Source: Neovahlkampfia damariscottae
Lineage: Eukaryota > Heterolobosea > Selenaionea > Neovahlkampfiida > Neovahlkampfiidae
Direction: 5' to 3'
Assembly (NCBI GenBank): GCA_016618085.1
Contig: JABLTG010000070.1
Location: forward strand, 31,794-95,793
DNA length: 64,000 bases
Part shown: positions 11,204-23,363 of the stretch, piece after piece
Layout: each line of letters begins with the position of its first letter
How positions within the stretch are numbered: position 1 is the first letter of the stretch
The notes under the pieces: generated by a model
Database searches by the model: none
Told to the model about the DNA's origin: nothing
Seen by the model: only the letters and a program-made list of their open reading frames with translations
Translations under genes and position numbers: made by a program

Positions 11204-11299
11204 TTGACCGTTTATTGAATAATGAACTAATTTTACTGGTCAAAATAAATAAGCATTTAAAATTCATTTTAAAAATAAAAAATAACAAAAAATTTGAAT

Positions 11300-13669
11300 T
11301 TATTTAATTAAAACAATCAATTCATTCAAAGAAACAGGTTCATAATTATTTTGATTTTTTTTTGCGTAAATAATTTCATTATCAATATACAAAGGAACCC
11401 CACCAAATAAGTACAATTGTTTTCCTAAATATTTTTGAGTTCCCTTTGGTTCAAATAATATATTCTCCTCTGCGGCAAATTGTTCCAGTAATTCTCTGAA
11501 GGATAAATCTTGTGTTTTTGGTTTCAATTTTTCAAATTTCTTTTCATATTTTTCCTTCTTTTCTTCAAGTATAATTTCTTGATTGGATAGCGCTTGATTA
11601 ATCATATCTAGACCTTTATTAAAAAGTGATTGAATTCTTTCATTTTCTAAAAAACTCTCTGGGAAGATTTGTTTCCAACCATTATACCAATTCAAGATTT
11701 CATTAAAATTTGGTTCATTATTTAACCATTTATATAAAACTAAAGTCCATTTTGTAAAAAATTCTTGTTCAAAAATTGAAATGAATAATGAATTTGGTAT
11801 TAATGTATTCCATTTTAAAACATTCAAAAATGGTTCGATCTTTTGATTTGCTGGATTAATTTCAAATTCTTTTGATAAGAAATTGATTAATTTTGGTAAA
11901 ATTGAAATATTTAAAATTTTCAAAAAATAATCGTCTCCACTAATAGCTGGAATTCCATCAATATTTTGTTGATATGATTGGCTAGGAAATATTTCTTTCC
12001 AAATTTTCATATATTTATAAATTGATAAATCATCACCTGGACTCCATGCTTCTTCATTCAAAAATCTTATAATTTTATTCTTGATCAATTCAAAATGACC
12101 AAAAACTTGAAATTTTAAACCTAATAATGGCATCCAATCTAAAATCAAAGAATGTATAATATCCTTCTTTGGATTCCATTCTTCAATCAACGTTTTTATC
12201 TTTGGAATTACAATTTTATCAAAAATTGAATTCAATAAATTCTCCGTCAGTAAATTCTTCCAAACTTTAAAATATTTCAAAATTTTTGTTGTTTCTTCTT
12301 TTAAATTAGATTCAAATAGACTCCTCCTCAAAATTGGTAAAATGACTTCATTCAATAAAATTTCATAATCTGTTTCGGAACTAAATAATTTTTTAAAAAA
12401 TTTGATTTTTTCAATTCTTTTAGGTTCTTCAAATGGCTTCCAAGTTTCATATTCTTTCTTTAAATTTGGTTGAATTATCGATAAAAGGCATTTTGAAATT
12501 TTAAACTTTTCATAAGTTTGTGGGTAATTCATTTGAAAAAATTCAAAATTTTCTTTTAATTCTTCTAAATCAATTTCATCTTTATCTTCTTCTTTCATTT
12601 TTATGTAATAATCATTAATTACTTTCAAAATGTTGGATAATTCCTTTTTATCTTTTCTTTGTTTTTCAATTCTATTCGCCAATTTTAATTTTTCTGATTC
12701 CAAAAAAATCATTCTTTCTTTTGCTAATTTAATGTTTTTATCAGTTTCTTGAATTGAATTTTCTGATAAATTAACCAATTGATTAATATTGTATTGCAAT
12801 TCAGGGAGTATTCTTGATAATGAATTTTTTTGATTAAATGAAATATCTTTTGAACTTGTTAACACTTTTGTTTGAGGTCCTGTCATATCGATGATTTCAC
12901 TAACTATAGGTTGTAATATAGTTTTCTGATCAACCAATTCATCCGCTGTAATATATTTCACCTTTGTTTTTTTTCGATTTTTTTTCCAATTGTCCTCACG
13001 TGAAGGCAATTCCAATTTGGCTTTTCTTTCTGCTTCCAATTTTTCCTTTTCTAATTTTGAATCATCACTGATAATTTCACCTCTTCCTTTATCAGTCACC
13101 ACCATTTGAATTGGATTTACAATACCATCTTCAGCTTTACCGAGACCTTTATCATAATTGAAACCCATATTCAACATCATGTTTAAAACATTTTTACCAA
13201 CTTTTTCATCTAAAAAACCAGCATATTCTTTGTCTCTTTTTGGTTGGTTCTTGATAGACTCTTCTTCTTTTTTTTCTTCTAATTTTCTTTTTTTTCTTTC
13301 AGATTCTTTTCGTTGATTTTTTGGTTCAATTACTGAAAAGTTAGATGTTTTTTCTTCTTGTGGTTTGGTTTCTTCTTTTTTTTTGCTTCCAAAAAGTGAA
13401 CTAAAATCTGCATTGGATAGAGGTTTCTTTTTGGCATGTTTCAAAGCTAAATCTTCTTCTTCTATTATATATTCTTCAGTTTCATTAAAATTTTCTTCTT
13501 CTTCTTCCATTGCATCTTCAGTTTTTTTTTCATCTTCATCTGAGGTTTGGTTTTTTTCTTCATTGATTGAACTTGCCATGAAGGAAATTCCTTTTGTGTA
13601 ATCTTTTTCTTCTGACTTTTTTTGTTGAGAAAAACCTCTGAACGGAACAAACTCATCGTCATCCCACAT
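11300..13669 (-). CDS. TFIP11: TFIP11/STIP1-like G-patch spliceosome disassembly factor
   Basis: Single exon, 789 residues. The N-terminal acidic/basic region contains FVPFRGF near the start and FSSLFG further in. The G-patch lies at about residues 163-205 (VLNMMLNMGFNYDKGLGK, then a KGRG motif). YITADELV and IIDMTGPQTKVLTSS follow, and then the long helical GCFC/TFIP11 region with several repeated units containing WNPKKD, EAWSPGDDLSIYKYMKIWK and ILNWYNGWKQIFPESF. TFIP11 (yeast Ntr1) uses its G-patch to activate the helicase DHX15/Prp43 and dismantle the post-splicing intron-lariat spliceosome. That fits a genome with dense tiny introns. The ATG at 13669 is preferred over the upstream frame because ATTGG lies about 40 bp before it. 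Confidence 0.93.
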   Translation of the reverse strand: MWDDDEFVPFRGFSQQKKSEEKDYTKGISFMASSINEEKNQTSDEDEKKTEDAMEEEEENFNETEEYIIEEEDLALKHAKKKPLSNADFSSLFGSKKKEETKPQEEKTSNFSVIEPKNQRKESERKKRKLEEKKEEESIKNQPKRDKEYAGFLDEKVGKNVLNMMLNMGFNYDKGLGKAEDGIVNPIQMVVTDKGRGEIISDDSKLEKEKLEAERKAKLELPSREDNWKKNRKKTKVKYITADELVDQKTILQPIVSEIIDMTGPQTKVLTSSKDISFNQKNSLSRILPELQYNINQLVNLSENSIQETDKNIKLAKERMIFLESEKLKLANRIEKQRKDKKELSNILKVINDYYIKMKEEDKDEIDLEELKENFEFFQMNYPQTYEKFKISKCLLSIIQPNLKKEYETWKPFEEPKRIEKIKFFKKLFSSETDYEILLNEVILPILRRSLFESNLKEETTKILKYFKVWKNLLTENLLNSIFDKIVIPKIKTLIEEWNPKKDIIHSLILDWMPLLGLKFQVFGHFELIKNKIIRFLNEEAWSPGDDLSIYKYMKIWKEIFPSQSYQQNIDGIPAISGDDYFLKILNISILPKLINFLSKEFEINPANQKIEPFLNVLKWNTLIPNSLFISIFEQEFFTKWTLVLYKWLNNEPNFNEILNWYNGWKQIFPESFLENERIQSLFNKGLDMINQALSNQEIILEEKKEKYEKKFEKLKPKTQDLSFRELLEQFAAEENILFEPKGTQKYLGKQLYLFGGVPLYIDNEIIYAKKNQNNYEPVSLNELIVLIK

Positions 13670-13923
13670 TTGTTGGAATTTGTTGTGATTGAAGGAATAA
13701 GTGAAATGATTGGATAAAATATACAAAAACAAAAGAATAAATTTTCAGAATTTTTTGAATAAAAAATCCATACTGTAAAAACCATCAAAAAAATCCAGAT
13801 TTGATTGGTCAAAAAGGACCATTCAAAAATCAGCACGTTAAAAATGAAATAATTCAATTGGACATTTAAAAAATAAACAAAAGTTCTTATAAAAAAAAAT
13901 TTTTAAATTACATTACAAACAAA

Positions 13924-15764
13924 TTATTTCTTTTCTTTAGGTGATTTTTTTTCTCCTAACTGAATCAAAGCAAGAGCATCTTTATAAATTTCGTCTCTAA
14001 TTTCATTTGTAACATTTGTGTCATTTTTCTTTTCAGATGAATTAACAGCTTTTGGAGTTACGACATGTGTATTGAACTCTTTAAAGTTCCTTTTTTCAAA
14101 TGGCTTCAAAGTAATTCCCTTAAAAAAAAAATGTCAAAAAAAATTTTAAAAACGAACATTTGAAGTCATTTTGTTTGTATCTTGTAATTGTGTATCAAAC
14201 AGTCTTCTTTGACGTTCAATTGTTTTTCCACGTGAATCTAAATTTTCTTTATCAGGTTTTATTTGAAATTTTGAAGTTGAAACTTGAGGTAAAGGTGAAT
14301 AGTTCAAGAGTTTTCTGGCATTTGGACTTGGACGTGAAAGTTCTTGAACTTTTCTATTACTTCTCATAATACCTGGTGGTGATTTTATTCTACTTGGAGT
14401 AATTGGACTAAATAAACTGCCTCTTGGTGAACTTGAAAGTGAAATTCCGTTTCTCATCGGACTCATTCCATAAAATTCCTTAATAGGTGTGTTAGATCCA
14501 TTTTGTAAAGACTGTCCAACTCCATGAGTATCAAATGAATCACTTGAAAATCCATAATAAAAATCATTGATATGAAAGGAATCATTTGAAAAACCAGAAT
14601 GGTCATCATGAGATGGACTAAGTGCTGTAGATCCTAAGTTTTGAAATTGAGCAATATTTTGAAATCTGTCAATGGATTCTAAAGAGTCTAAACTGTTGTG
14701 TGAATCTTGTGAAAAACTCATGAATGAAGTTGGTTTACGGAATTCTTCTTCTTCCTTTTTAATTGCTACTGCTGAAAAAATGTTAAAAATATGATTCCAT
14801 GACGTACCTTTTTTCTTTGGTTTTTTTGTTTTTTCTTTTTCTGTTTTATTTTGTTTTTGTATTGGTTTTGGTGATGATTCTTTTGCTTTTCCTTTTCTTC
14901 TCATTGTAGAATTCCAGTGGTTTTTAATTGCATTGTCAGTTCTTCCTGGTAAAAGTTTGGCAATTTGAGCCCATTTATTTCCAAGTCTAGCATGAGCTTC
15001 AGTTATAATTTGATCTTCTTCATCAGTCCATGGTGATTTTTTAATGTTTGGATTCAAATGATTATGCCATCTCTCTCTACATTGCTTTCCAATTCTTCCA
15101 GGTAAATATGAAGCTATCAATGACCATTTTTTAGCACCATGTTCTGTGACGAGCTGTACAACTTTATCATCTTCTTCTTGAGTCCATGGTCCTTTAACTA
15201 AATCAGGATTTAATACTTTTTGCCACCTGTGAAGACATTGAACATCTGTTGAAAAAAAAATTAATTTTTGTTTTTGTTTACCTGTTCTGTCTGGAAAGTT
15301 CTCAGCAATTGTTTTCCAATTCTTTCCTTGATGAAGCATAACTGCTGCCCTAAGTGTATTATCCTCTTCTTGTGTCCATTTTCCTCCTTTATATTTTTCG
15401 TCATCTTCATCATAGTCTGAACAACAACTGAAAAAAAAAAATCAATGATGAAAATGCACCTCTTACCCTTCATCCATATTTTCCATAAAATCTTGTCGTT
15501 CTGGAGATTCGCTATTTTTTTTGAAAGTGTCTCTCTGAACTGAACCAAAGTAATTTGGAACTGAACTTTGAATGAGATTTGATTCTGGTGTTTTTTCTGT
15601 CTTGAAAGATGTTTGTTGTATAAAGCTGTGAAAAAAAATTAGTTCAGTTGGAAGAGACGGTCTTACTTGTTTTTAAGTTGTTGTTGTAGTTGTGTTGGTA
15701 TTGTTGACGTTGATCCACCTTGGAACTTTGGCATGGGTGAAGGACTTTTGTTGTGGTGAGTCAT
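13924..15764 (-). CDS. Three-repeat (R1R2R3) MYB transcription factor
   Basis: Five exons (15764-15667, 15625-15467, 15427-15282, 15245-14158, 14118-13924) with introns of 36-41 nt give 561 residues. R1 ([31 protein letters not shown]) is split by an intron and is only visible after splicing. R2 ([36 protein letters not shown]) and R3 ([36 protein letters not shown]) are complete, with the regular Trp spacing of c-MYB/MYB3R. The downstream region is Ser-rich with several SP sites (for example [18 protein letters not shown]), suggesting CDK phosphorylation as in plant MYB3R cell-cycle regulators. The last exon adds a Lys-rich tail. An inverted CCAAT is about 60 bp upstream. Confidence 0.92.
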
Positions 15765-16600
15765 TGTATGAGGTTTGTAACGTTCAACTTTCAAAGTTAC
15801 TTTGGATTGATTGAGAAAAAGCCAATGAAATCGAGGGATTAAGGAAAAAAAATTATTGGCGGGAAATTAAAAAACGGCTAATTTTATGACAGCCAATCAA
15901 AAATAATACAAAAAAAAAAAACGTTAAAAGAACAATTTTTTTTTTTGTATTTCTAGCATTTAAAAGTAAAAATATCCATAATGATTCAAAATAAGCTGAA
16001 AAAATTAAATTTTTTAAAAAACTTACCGTTTAATTTTTTTTTTTTCAAAAAAAAAAACTGACCATCCTAAGCAGAACAAAGTGATACTAGCAACCTCCAG
16101 CAACTAAGAACCGTTTAAAATGCATTTTTTTATTTCAGGTTTTTGAGCCTCGTATCCTGTTTCTTCTTTCCATGTTGGTTGTAAGCATTGAATGTTGATT
16201 ATCCATTGATTTTGAGTTGTTTCCTCCACTACTGAATTTTATTTGTCTAAATCCATTTTCACTTGAACGTTGTAAATCTTTTTCGTTAAAGAAACGAGTT
16301 AACGATTGGTTATTGTTGACCAATAATATTATTTAACCAATAAAACTTGAAAACCAATCAAAAATTACTCAATTTTTCACAATAAAAAGATGGAACAAAC
16401 ATTCAATTTCACAATTTTTGATGGTGATTCTTCTAAAGATGATTTGTACCATACTGGTTTATTTTGAACCGTTCTGATCACCAAAACAAGTGGAATATTT
16501 TTGACTTTGTTTTAAATATTCTTTTCCTTGTTCAAACAAATTTATGAATAAAAAATATTGGATGAAAAAAATCAAAAAAGAAAATAAAATGTTTAACAAA
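15765..16600. other. Intergenic region with two weak small ORFs and three CCAAT boxes
   Basis: About 835 bp. CCAAT boxes at about 16317, 16337 and 16356 look like a bidirectional promoter. On the + side an ATG at 16390 opens 25 codons ending at 16467 (MEQTFNFTIFDGDSSKDDLY...). On the - side a 62-codon frame (16323-16135) has no upstream ATG; its first internal Met is near residue 40. Neither has a recognisable domain. Between 16060 and 16110 lies a comparatively GC-rich segment with CTAGCAACCTCCAGCAAC, flanked by a T-run on the - strand. It could belong to a small RNA, but I could not fold it into a known class. Confidence 0.3.
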
Positions 16601-19600
16601 TTATTTTGGCTTATCCACTTTCTTTTTATCATCTTTAATTTCTTTCACTGAACCATCTTTTCCAATCGAAAAATGATATATTTTTTGATTTTTATTCTTT
16701 GGTTTTTCTTCACTTTTTTTTGAGGAATCTTTAGGCAATGAATCAATTAAAAGTGGTTTTTTTTCTGATTTTGGGGAGACGGATGTTTTTGAATTTCTTT
16801 TTTCTTTTGGGTCTGGTTTTAATTGATCTTTTGGAATCCTAATAGGTTCACGTGAATAATCTTTAGGGATTCTTTTAGAATTTGTTTCAGACACATTTCC
16901 TTTAGAATCAACAGGTATCAACCTTTTATCAATTTTTGGTAAATTATCTTCAGAATTCTTTTTTGATGGAGTTTTCGTTTCCGAATACTTTTGTCTTTTG
17001 ACTTCTTTTTTAATTTCAATCTCAGTTCTTGAATCTATTTTCTTGGTTGGTTTAGGTTCTGGAGTTGATTTTTTTGGAAATTTATCAATTAACTTTTTTT
17101 TTGATTCATTTTCAGTTTTTGGTGTCTTCACAATTTCATCAATTTCTTCTTGAGATTCTCCTTTGATGATGAAATCAACTTTTGGAAATTTCATTTTTAC
17201 TAATTCTTTTGCAGATCGTAAATCAACAATATAATGTGAAATTGTTTGATATTTCAAAGAAACAGGTCTTTGGAAGATATAACCAGATGGATTTCCGTCA
17301 ATAACATTCCCAATGAAATACAAATAAAATAAGTCTTTTAAAATTTCTGCAGATTTCCATTCCAATGCTGAAATTTCAACTGATGACTTCATAATTTTTG
17401 ATGATTTCAATTCAATAACTCTATCAACTTTATTTGTATTTGGATTCAATGTTAAAATATCAAATCCAACACTTTGAACTGATACACCTTTTGCGAATAA
17501 TAATTTCAAAAAGGAATCAATAAATGTATTTTTTCTTGCTTGTGAAATTTTATCAGGTGTTGAAACATCAAAGATTACATCTGTACTTTTTACCTTATTT
17601 TCAAAAATGGTTGCTTTTGAATTTATTTTTTTCATTCTGTTTAATTCAAACGACAACGCCAATTTCATTCCAATTTGATCAATTTTAATTGATGTTTTTT
17701 CGTCTGGTCTGAATATGGAATCTTCATTTGTTGGAATATTTCTAAAAGGATTGATTTGTTGACGTTCTCCTCCTGATTTTTCTTTTGAATTTTTCGAATC
17801 TTTTTTTTTTGGTTTGATCTCAATTTCTTCCAATACTGATTCATCAAATTTATACTTAAATTCATTTTCTCCAACCTTTAATATTGTTTGAGGTTTTGGG
17901 GGTGATTGTGTTTCAGGTTTTGGTTTTGGTTTTGATTCTTCAATAATTGGAGTTGGTTGAATGAATTGAATACCAATTTGTTCAAGTTTCTTTGCATTTG
18001 TTGGTAGTTCAATTGATTTTTCTTTTGGTTGAACTTCTTTAGTTTGTTTCATTTTTTCTTTTTTTTCTTTATTCCATCTTTCTAATAAATTTTGATCACC
18101 ATGACTTTCAACTTTAAAAGCATCATAAAGAGAAGGATCATGAATATCAACCGACTCTTCATCAGATTCTTCATCAAATAATCCATAATTCTTTGATTGT
18201 TTTGGAATTGGATCGATTCCAATGAACTTCATATATTCTTCTTCATCCAAAAAGAAAATTGCAAATAAAAAACTTTTGAATTCTTTTTGTTTTGAAGTAT
18301 CAAACAAATAGGAAAATTCTGATAAAATAGCATTATCTGATTTTGATTTTTCATGAATGAAAAGAATTTTTGAATTTGAGTCATATTTTACAGACGAATT
18401 TTTTTCAATTTTAAAGTCATTAATTTGATAAGTTGTTTTAATCTTTTCATTTGTGAATTTACATTCAAAAGATTTGTTCAATTCTCTAAAATAATTATCT
18501 GATTTAAATTTTTCGTATGAGTAATAATCTGTGTGATAAAAATATCTTTCGATATATTGTAACAAAGATTTCAATCTTAAAGTAGTTGTTTTATCACTTT
18601 TTGCATTTTTATCTTTTTGAATTTGAATTTCAGTTGATGTTGAAATCTTTGGTATTTTCGAAATTCTTATGAGATTTTGAAGTTTATTTTGTTCATTTGT
18701 AATATCAAAGAATGGAACTAAATCTTTAAATTTTGTGAATAAATCATTATCATCATTTAAATATACTTTTTTAGTGGTGCAGTTCATCATTCCCTTGGTT
18801 GTCATAATAAAAGGTTCTTCCTTTATTGCTTTTGATAACCAAGAAGTATTGATCGCATCAATTTCTCTTTTGCTTTCTAAACATTCATCAATTTTATAAT
18901 AAATTTGCAAGACATTATCCCTTGCGTTCTGTGTTAATTCTTTGTCTTTGAATTCAATTGCTATATCTTTCAAAACATTCACAACATCTTTTAACGGTCT
19001 TTCCTTCATAACTCCAATTGAAATTAAAAATCCTTTGATATTGCTTTCATGTTGATTGAATAATGATTCTAATGCCGGAATATCTGATCTTTCAAACAAA
19101 GTTTTATCTTGAGTCCAAAATAATTCATTTGAATAAAACCAGTGGTTATTAATGAAGAGCAACTTATCTTTTGTGAATGCATCTTTTAAATTTTCTTTTT
19201 TCTTTTTTTTTGATCTGAAGATGACATCTTTGTTGTTATGAGTGCAATGATCAACAAATTCAATGGTTTCAAATTCTAAAGTATTGAAATTTGAAATCAA
19301 TTTTATGATGACGAAACATTGTGAATAAATTTGTTCTTTTGTTAATTTTGATTTTTTTAAATTTTTTAATCTTTTCAATAATGAAGGAATTGAAAATGTT
19401 TTTTGGATTTCTAAATATTGTAGAAAATCATCATTTTCAATTTTCTTTTGGTAAAATGGCCAAATTTGTCCATAAGATAAACTTTCACTTCCATAATACA
19501 TTTCATGTGCTTCAACAATTTCTTTATTTGTTGCTTCTAATTTTCTTGTTTTGAGAAAATGGAGAAATGAAGAATCCTCTATTAACTTTGAAATTCCGAA

Positions 19601-22066
19601 ATTTTTCACTCTCCCATCTTCTGGATAAATTTTCTTTTCCATTTTTTCCTTGTAATAACTCCAATAATAATCAACAAATTCAAAGCCTAAATAACCTGAA
19701 GTTTCAAAAATTGTTTTTAAATCATTGGAAATGTTAAAATCTTCAACCTTTGCGCCATAGTGTCCAAATTTTTGTTTTTTTGATTCTGTTGCAGATAATG
19801 TCGATGTTGTCATTTCAATCTTTGGGTACATCAAAATTTCGATTTTAAAAAAGAATTCTCTCCATTTTTCAATTTCCCTTTCTTTGGTAATTGAACTAAT
19901 GGTTTGTTGTCTTAATTTCCATGAATAATCAAGATATAATTCAGATACAAAAGATCCATTTGGCAATAATTTCATTAAATCTGGTTCTTTGAAATAATAA
20001 TCTTTTGAAATATACATTGATGAAGGAGTTTTGAATAATTTCTCTTTGGAGAGTAGTCTAATAACTTCTTTGATTTCACCAATTTCCGATTCAAAGTCAT
20101 CGATATATTCACGAATAAATAGCAAATGATCTAAATTTGCTGTAATACCGATATTTTCATTTCTTCTATACAAAGGTAATATTGAATTTTTTAATATTTT
20201 TTCAGGTGAAGCTTCTTGGATTTCTAGTTTTTTAAAAAAATCTGTGATATCTTGATTTGAAACTCCTTGGTATTTTATACATGAATTTTTAATTATTTCT
20301 TATTTGAATGAGTTAATAATTATCTTACTCATGGACTTATCAACGTATTCGTATCCTTTCAATGGTAAAAAGATATCTTGAGATTGTGACACTATTTCAT
20401 CATTTTCTAAACATATAATTTTTAATTTTTGAAGTTCTTTTAAATTTGTGTCAGTAACTTCACTCAAATGAGCACCGAAAAAACTATAAATGAAATTAAA
20501 AAATTAAAAATCATTCATACGAATATAGCTTATAAAACCATTCATCATCATGTGATTTTACCCATTCTTCATTTTTCAAGCATTTAATTAAATCAAGAAT
20601 TGAAAATGAACTGATTGACAAATGAGCAAGTATTTCTGATGATATCTTTAAATTCGGATGAATATATTCCTTTCCTGCATATTTTAATAATTCTTCATTT
20701 TCAACTAAATCTGTTTCCCCAAATTTTGCATGAATAACTTCATAAGGTTTTTTCCATTTTTCTGATTTTGTCAAAATACATTTAGTAGAACTATGAAATA
20801 TTAGTTGTGAACTGGATTACATTAATTTCTTTTGAATTTCAATTTCTTGAGATCTGAAAAATTTATGAAGTGTTCCAATTAATGGAATATAAGAATACCA
20901 AGAAAATTTCAAAACTTCATCTAATTTAAAGTAATCAACACTTTGAATGAACCCATCAACAATTGAATCTCTAATCCATTTATTCCACTTCTTATCATGA
21001 ATATCTTCTCTATTTGAAGTTAAAACAAAATCAGCTTGAATTAAAAATTTGAATCCATATTCTCTGATTGGAAGATAAGCGAAAACTAATTGATCTTTTG
21101 AATGTGATTCATGATATTCGTTCATTGGAAATGCTAACAATAATTTTGTTTCAAATTGATCAACACGACTTTCTTCTTCTAATCCTTTTGGTTTATGTAA
21201 AACAGTCGAAACAACTTTATAATAACTTTCATGAGCATCTTCATTATCAACTTTTGAAGTCAAAATTATATCAGTTTCATTCATTTTTTTGTATGAATAG
21301 GTGACATTTTTATTTAAAATTTCATTTTTAATTTGAATGACTTTTAGTTTTCTCAAGAACATTAATGTCTCCATATTGACATCATTTAATAAATTAGATA
21401 TTTGATTAATATCTACATTGTCATTAAAAGGCAAATATATGTTTGTTTTGTCAAATTTTTCAATTGGAAAAATTTTTGTTGGATCATCAATCCAATGAGG
21501 AACAACATATCTAATCAAAATAATTAAAATGAAAAACTGCTACATTACCCAAGGAGATTATTTTTATCTGAGATATCAAATTTAAATTGAAATCCGTTTG
21601 ATACAATCATCGGTTCATTTGTTACTCTAAAACATGATTTAAAACCAATTCCTTTTTCTCCAATATATCCTTCTATCTTTGATTTTGTTGAATTCCCAAC
21701 GTCACAAATAGATATAACGTCTTTTTCTTGAAAACCATTTTCGTTATTGCAAAGAACGATTCCTGATTTTTTGAGCAAAAGCAATAAAGAAGGATTTTCA
21801 CAAGAATAGGAATTATCGTCAGTATTTTGAATTAGTTCAAAAATAAAATGACCTTCTTTTGAATATAAATCGTCTATTTTTGAATTTAGTTTTTTTTTTT
21901 TTGAAATACTTGATAAGAGCTTTAGAGCTTTATGAAAAGAAACTTTGAATCCTTGAATGATCTTTGATACTTTTTGGTCAAGTATTTCGATATTTGTGGC
22001 CCATTTATCGTTTTTTATTTCATTGATCAACTGTTTGGGAGTTTTCGTGCAAACAACTTCCGACAT
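16601..22066 (-). CDS. NO VEIN-like protein: GHKL ATPase domain plus DUF3883-type C-terminus
   Basis: Five exons (22066-21549, 21510-20821, 20790-20521, 20483-20329, 20298-16601; introns 30-38 nt) give 1776 residues. The N-terminus is an HSP90/sacsin-type ATP-binding fold: FELIQNTDDNSY (catalytic-site Glu and Asn), VGNSTKS and YIGEKGIGFKSCFRVT (glycine-rich lid). The junction into exon 2 gives YVVPHWIDDP, as in plant NO VEIN. The C-terminal part has a low-complexity Lys/Pro/Glu linker and a DUF3883-like nuclease-fold domain (VGFDILTLNPN, RVIELKSSKI, WKSAEILKDLFYLYFIGN) with the D-(x)-E-x-K pattern of restriction-endonuclease-like proteins. A disordered Lys/Ser-rich tail of ~200 residues ends it. 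Plant NOV acts in cell fate; biochemical role is unknown. ATTGG lies 5 bp before the ATG. Confidence 0.87.
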
Positions 22067-22216
22067 TTTTGATTGGTGGTTTCAAAATGTACCTCAGATC
22101 AAAATAAATCTGTAATTGATGTATTTAATTTAAGATTATTTTCAATTTTATTTGTATCTTTGAACTTTGAGTTCTCACTGTCCAATCAATTTTTTTGTTG
22201 AAGTTTTTTTGAAGAA

Positions 22217-22843
22217 ATGAGCAAAAAAGCAGAAACAATAAAAGAAATTTTGAAAGTTGGATCAAATAGATTATTAAAAAAATCATCTATTGTGGATATA
22301 AAAAAACTAAAAAATGTCAAATCTAAAGAATTTGAGTTGATACAAAATTTGAAGACAATTGTCAAACATCATGATGCATATGGAGTTTCATCAATTCAAA
22401 TAAACTCGCCAAAAAGAATATTTATTGCTTTAAACCAAGAAAAATATGTAGATTCAAGTGAATACGAAACAGAAGTTTATATAAATCCAAAAATTTTGGA
22501 ACAGAGCTCAGAGCTGGAAAGAAATGTCGAAGGATGTCTTAGTGTTCCATAGTATGAAATTAAATATTTTTAAAAAAATATGAATAGTTACTTTGGTATT
22601 GTTACAAGACCAAAAGAAATTTTAGTTGAATACACAAGTGAGTTTGGTGAAAGAATAAAAAAAGAAATGAGCGGATATCCTGCACGTTGTTTTTTGCATG
22701 AGTACGACCATCTGGAAGGAATTTTGTATTTGGAAAAAATTAAAGATTTTACAAAAGATTTTTTTGCTGAGAATTTGTTGGAGCAATATCTCGATGAAAC
22801 AGGAGATTTGAAGGAAGAACTGAGAGAAATAAAGCAACATTGA
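22217..22843 (+). CDS. Peptide deformylase
   Basis: Two exons (22217-22551 and 22588-22843, intron 36 nt), 196 residues. Peptide deformylase removes the formyl group from organelle-made proteins. Motif 2 (EGCLSVP, carrying the metal-binding Cys) sits at the end of exon 1, and motif 3 (HEYDH, two metal-binding His and the catalytic Glu) is in exon 2. Motif 1 is degenerate: GVSSIQI where GxGLAAxQ is usual. No clear presequence is visible, but the first ~20 residues are Lys-rich and could serve. The enzyme normally works in mitochondria or plastids; with no plastid gene in view, mitochondrial is the default inference. A CCAAT box is about 35 bp upstream. Confidence 0.9.
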
Positions 22844-22962
22844 TTTATTACTCAAAAACATTTATTCACATAAGGTTCAATTCCAGTAACTTTTTAGAAA
22901 CTCATTTTTGAAAATGAAGATAAAATGATTGGTCAAACCCATCTAAAATTAACCTCCAATTG

Positions 22963-23178
22963 ATGTCCACAACTGAAACACAATTACCACAAGAACCGGT
23001 TCAACAAACTCTGAAGAATACAGAAGTCCATGTGAACATGAGAAAAAATAACATGAATCCAGGACCAAAAAACTTTGATGCAAAAAAAAAAACACCTACA
23101 AGTTGGATTTCAAACCTTGCTGGATTCAATCCAAACATGGGTGTGTCATTAGTTGATACCAAAACAAAAAAATTCTAA
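22963..23178 (+). CDS. Small hypothetical protein (71 aa)
   Basis: Single-exon ORF of 71 codons. It starts at the ATG at 22963, which follows ATTGGTC at about 22929 and CCAATTG immediately upstream, so it has the same promoter signature as the confident genes around it. Composition is polar (Gln, Asn, Lys, Thr) with a C-terminal segment WISNLAGFNPNMGVSLVD that looks folded or binding-prone. No signal peptide or membrane segment. I recognise no family. The length and promoter position argue for a real gene; there is no independent support. Confidence 0.5.
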   Translation: MSTTETQLPQEPVQQTLKNTEVHVNMRKNNMNPGPKNFDAKKKTPTSWISNLAGFNPNMGVSLVDTKTKKF

Positions 23179-23363
23179 ACGTGTAATACTAATAAACTAT
23201 TTTTATGTTCAATTTTTTTTCGAAGTGTTTTTTTTTGTTGGCTGTGTTAAGAAAAACTATTGTCTTTATTCTTAGAAAATTCCAGTTGTTTGAGAATTGT
23301 AGATACCAGAATGTTTTAAAAACGATTTACATTTTTCCAGAGTTTTCCGAACCAATCACAACA

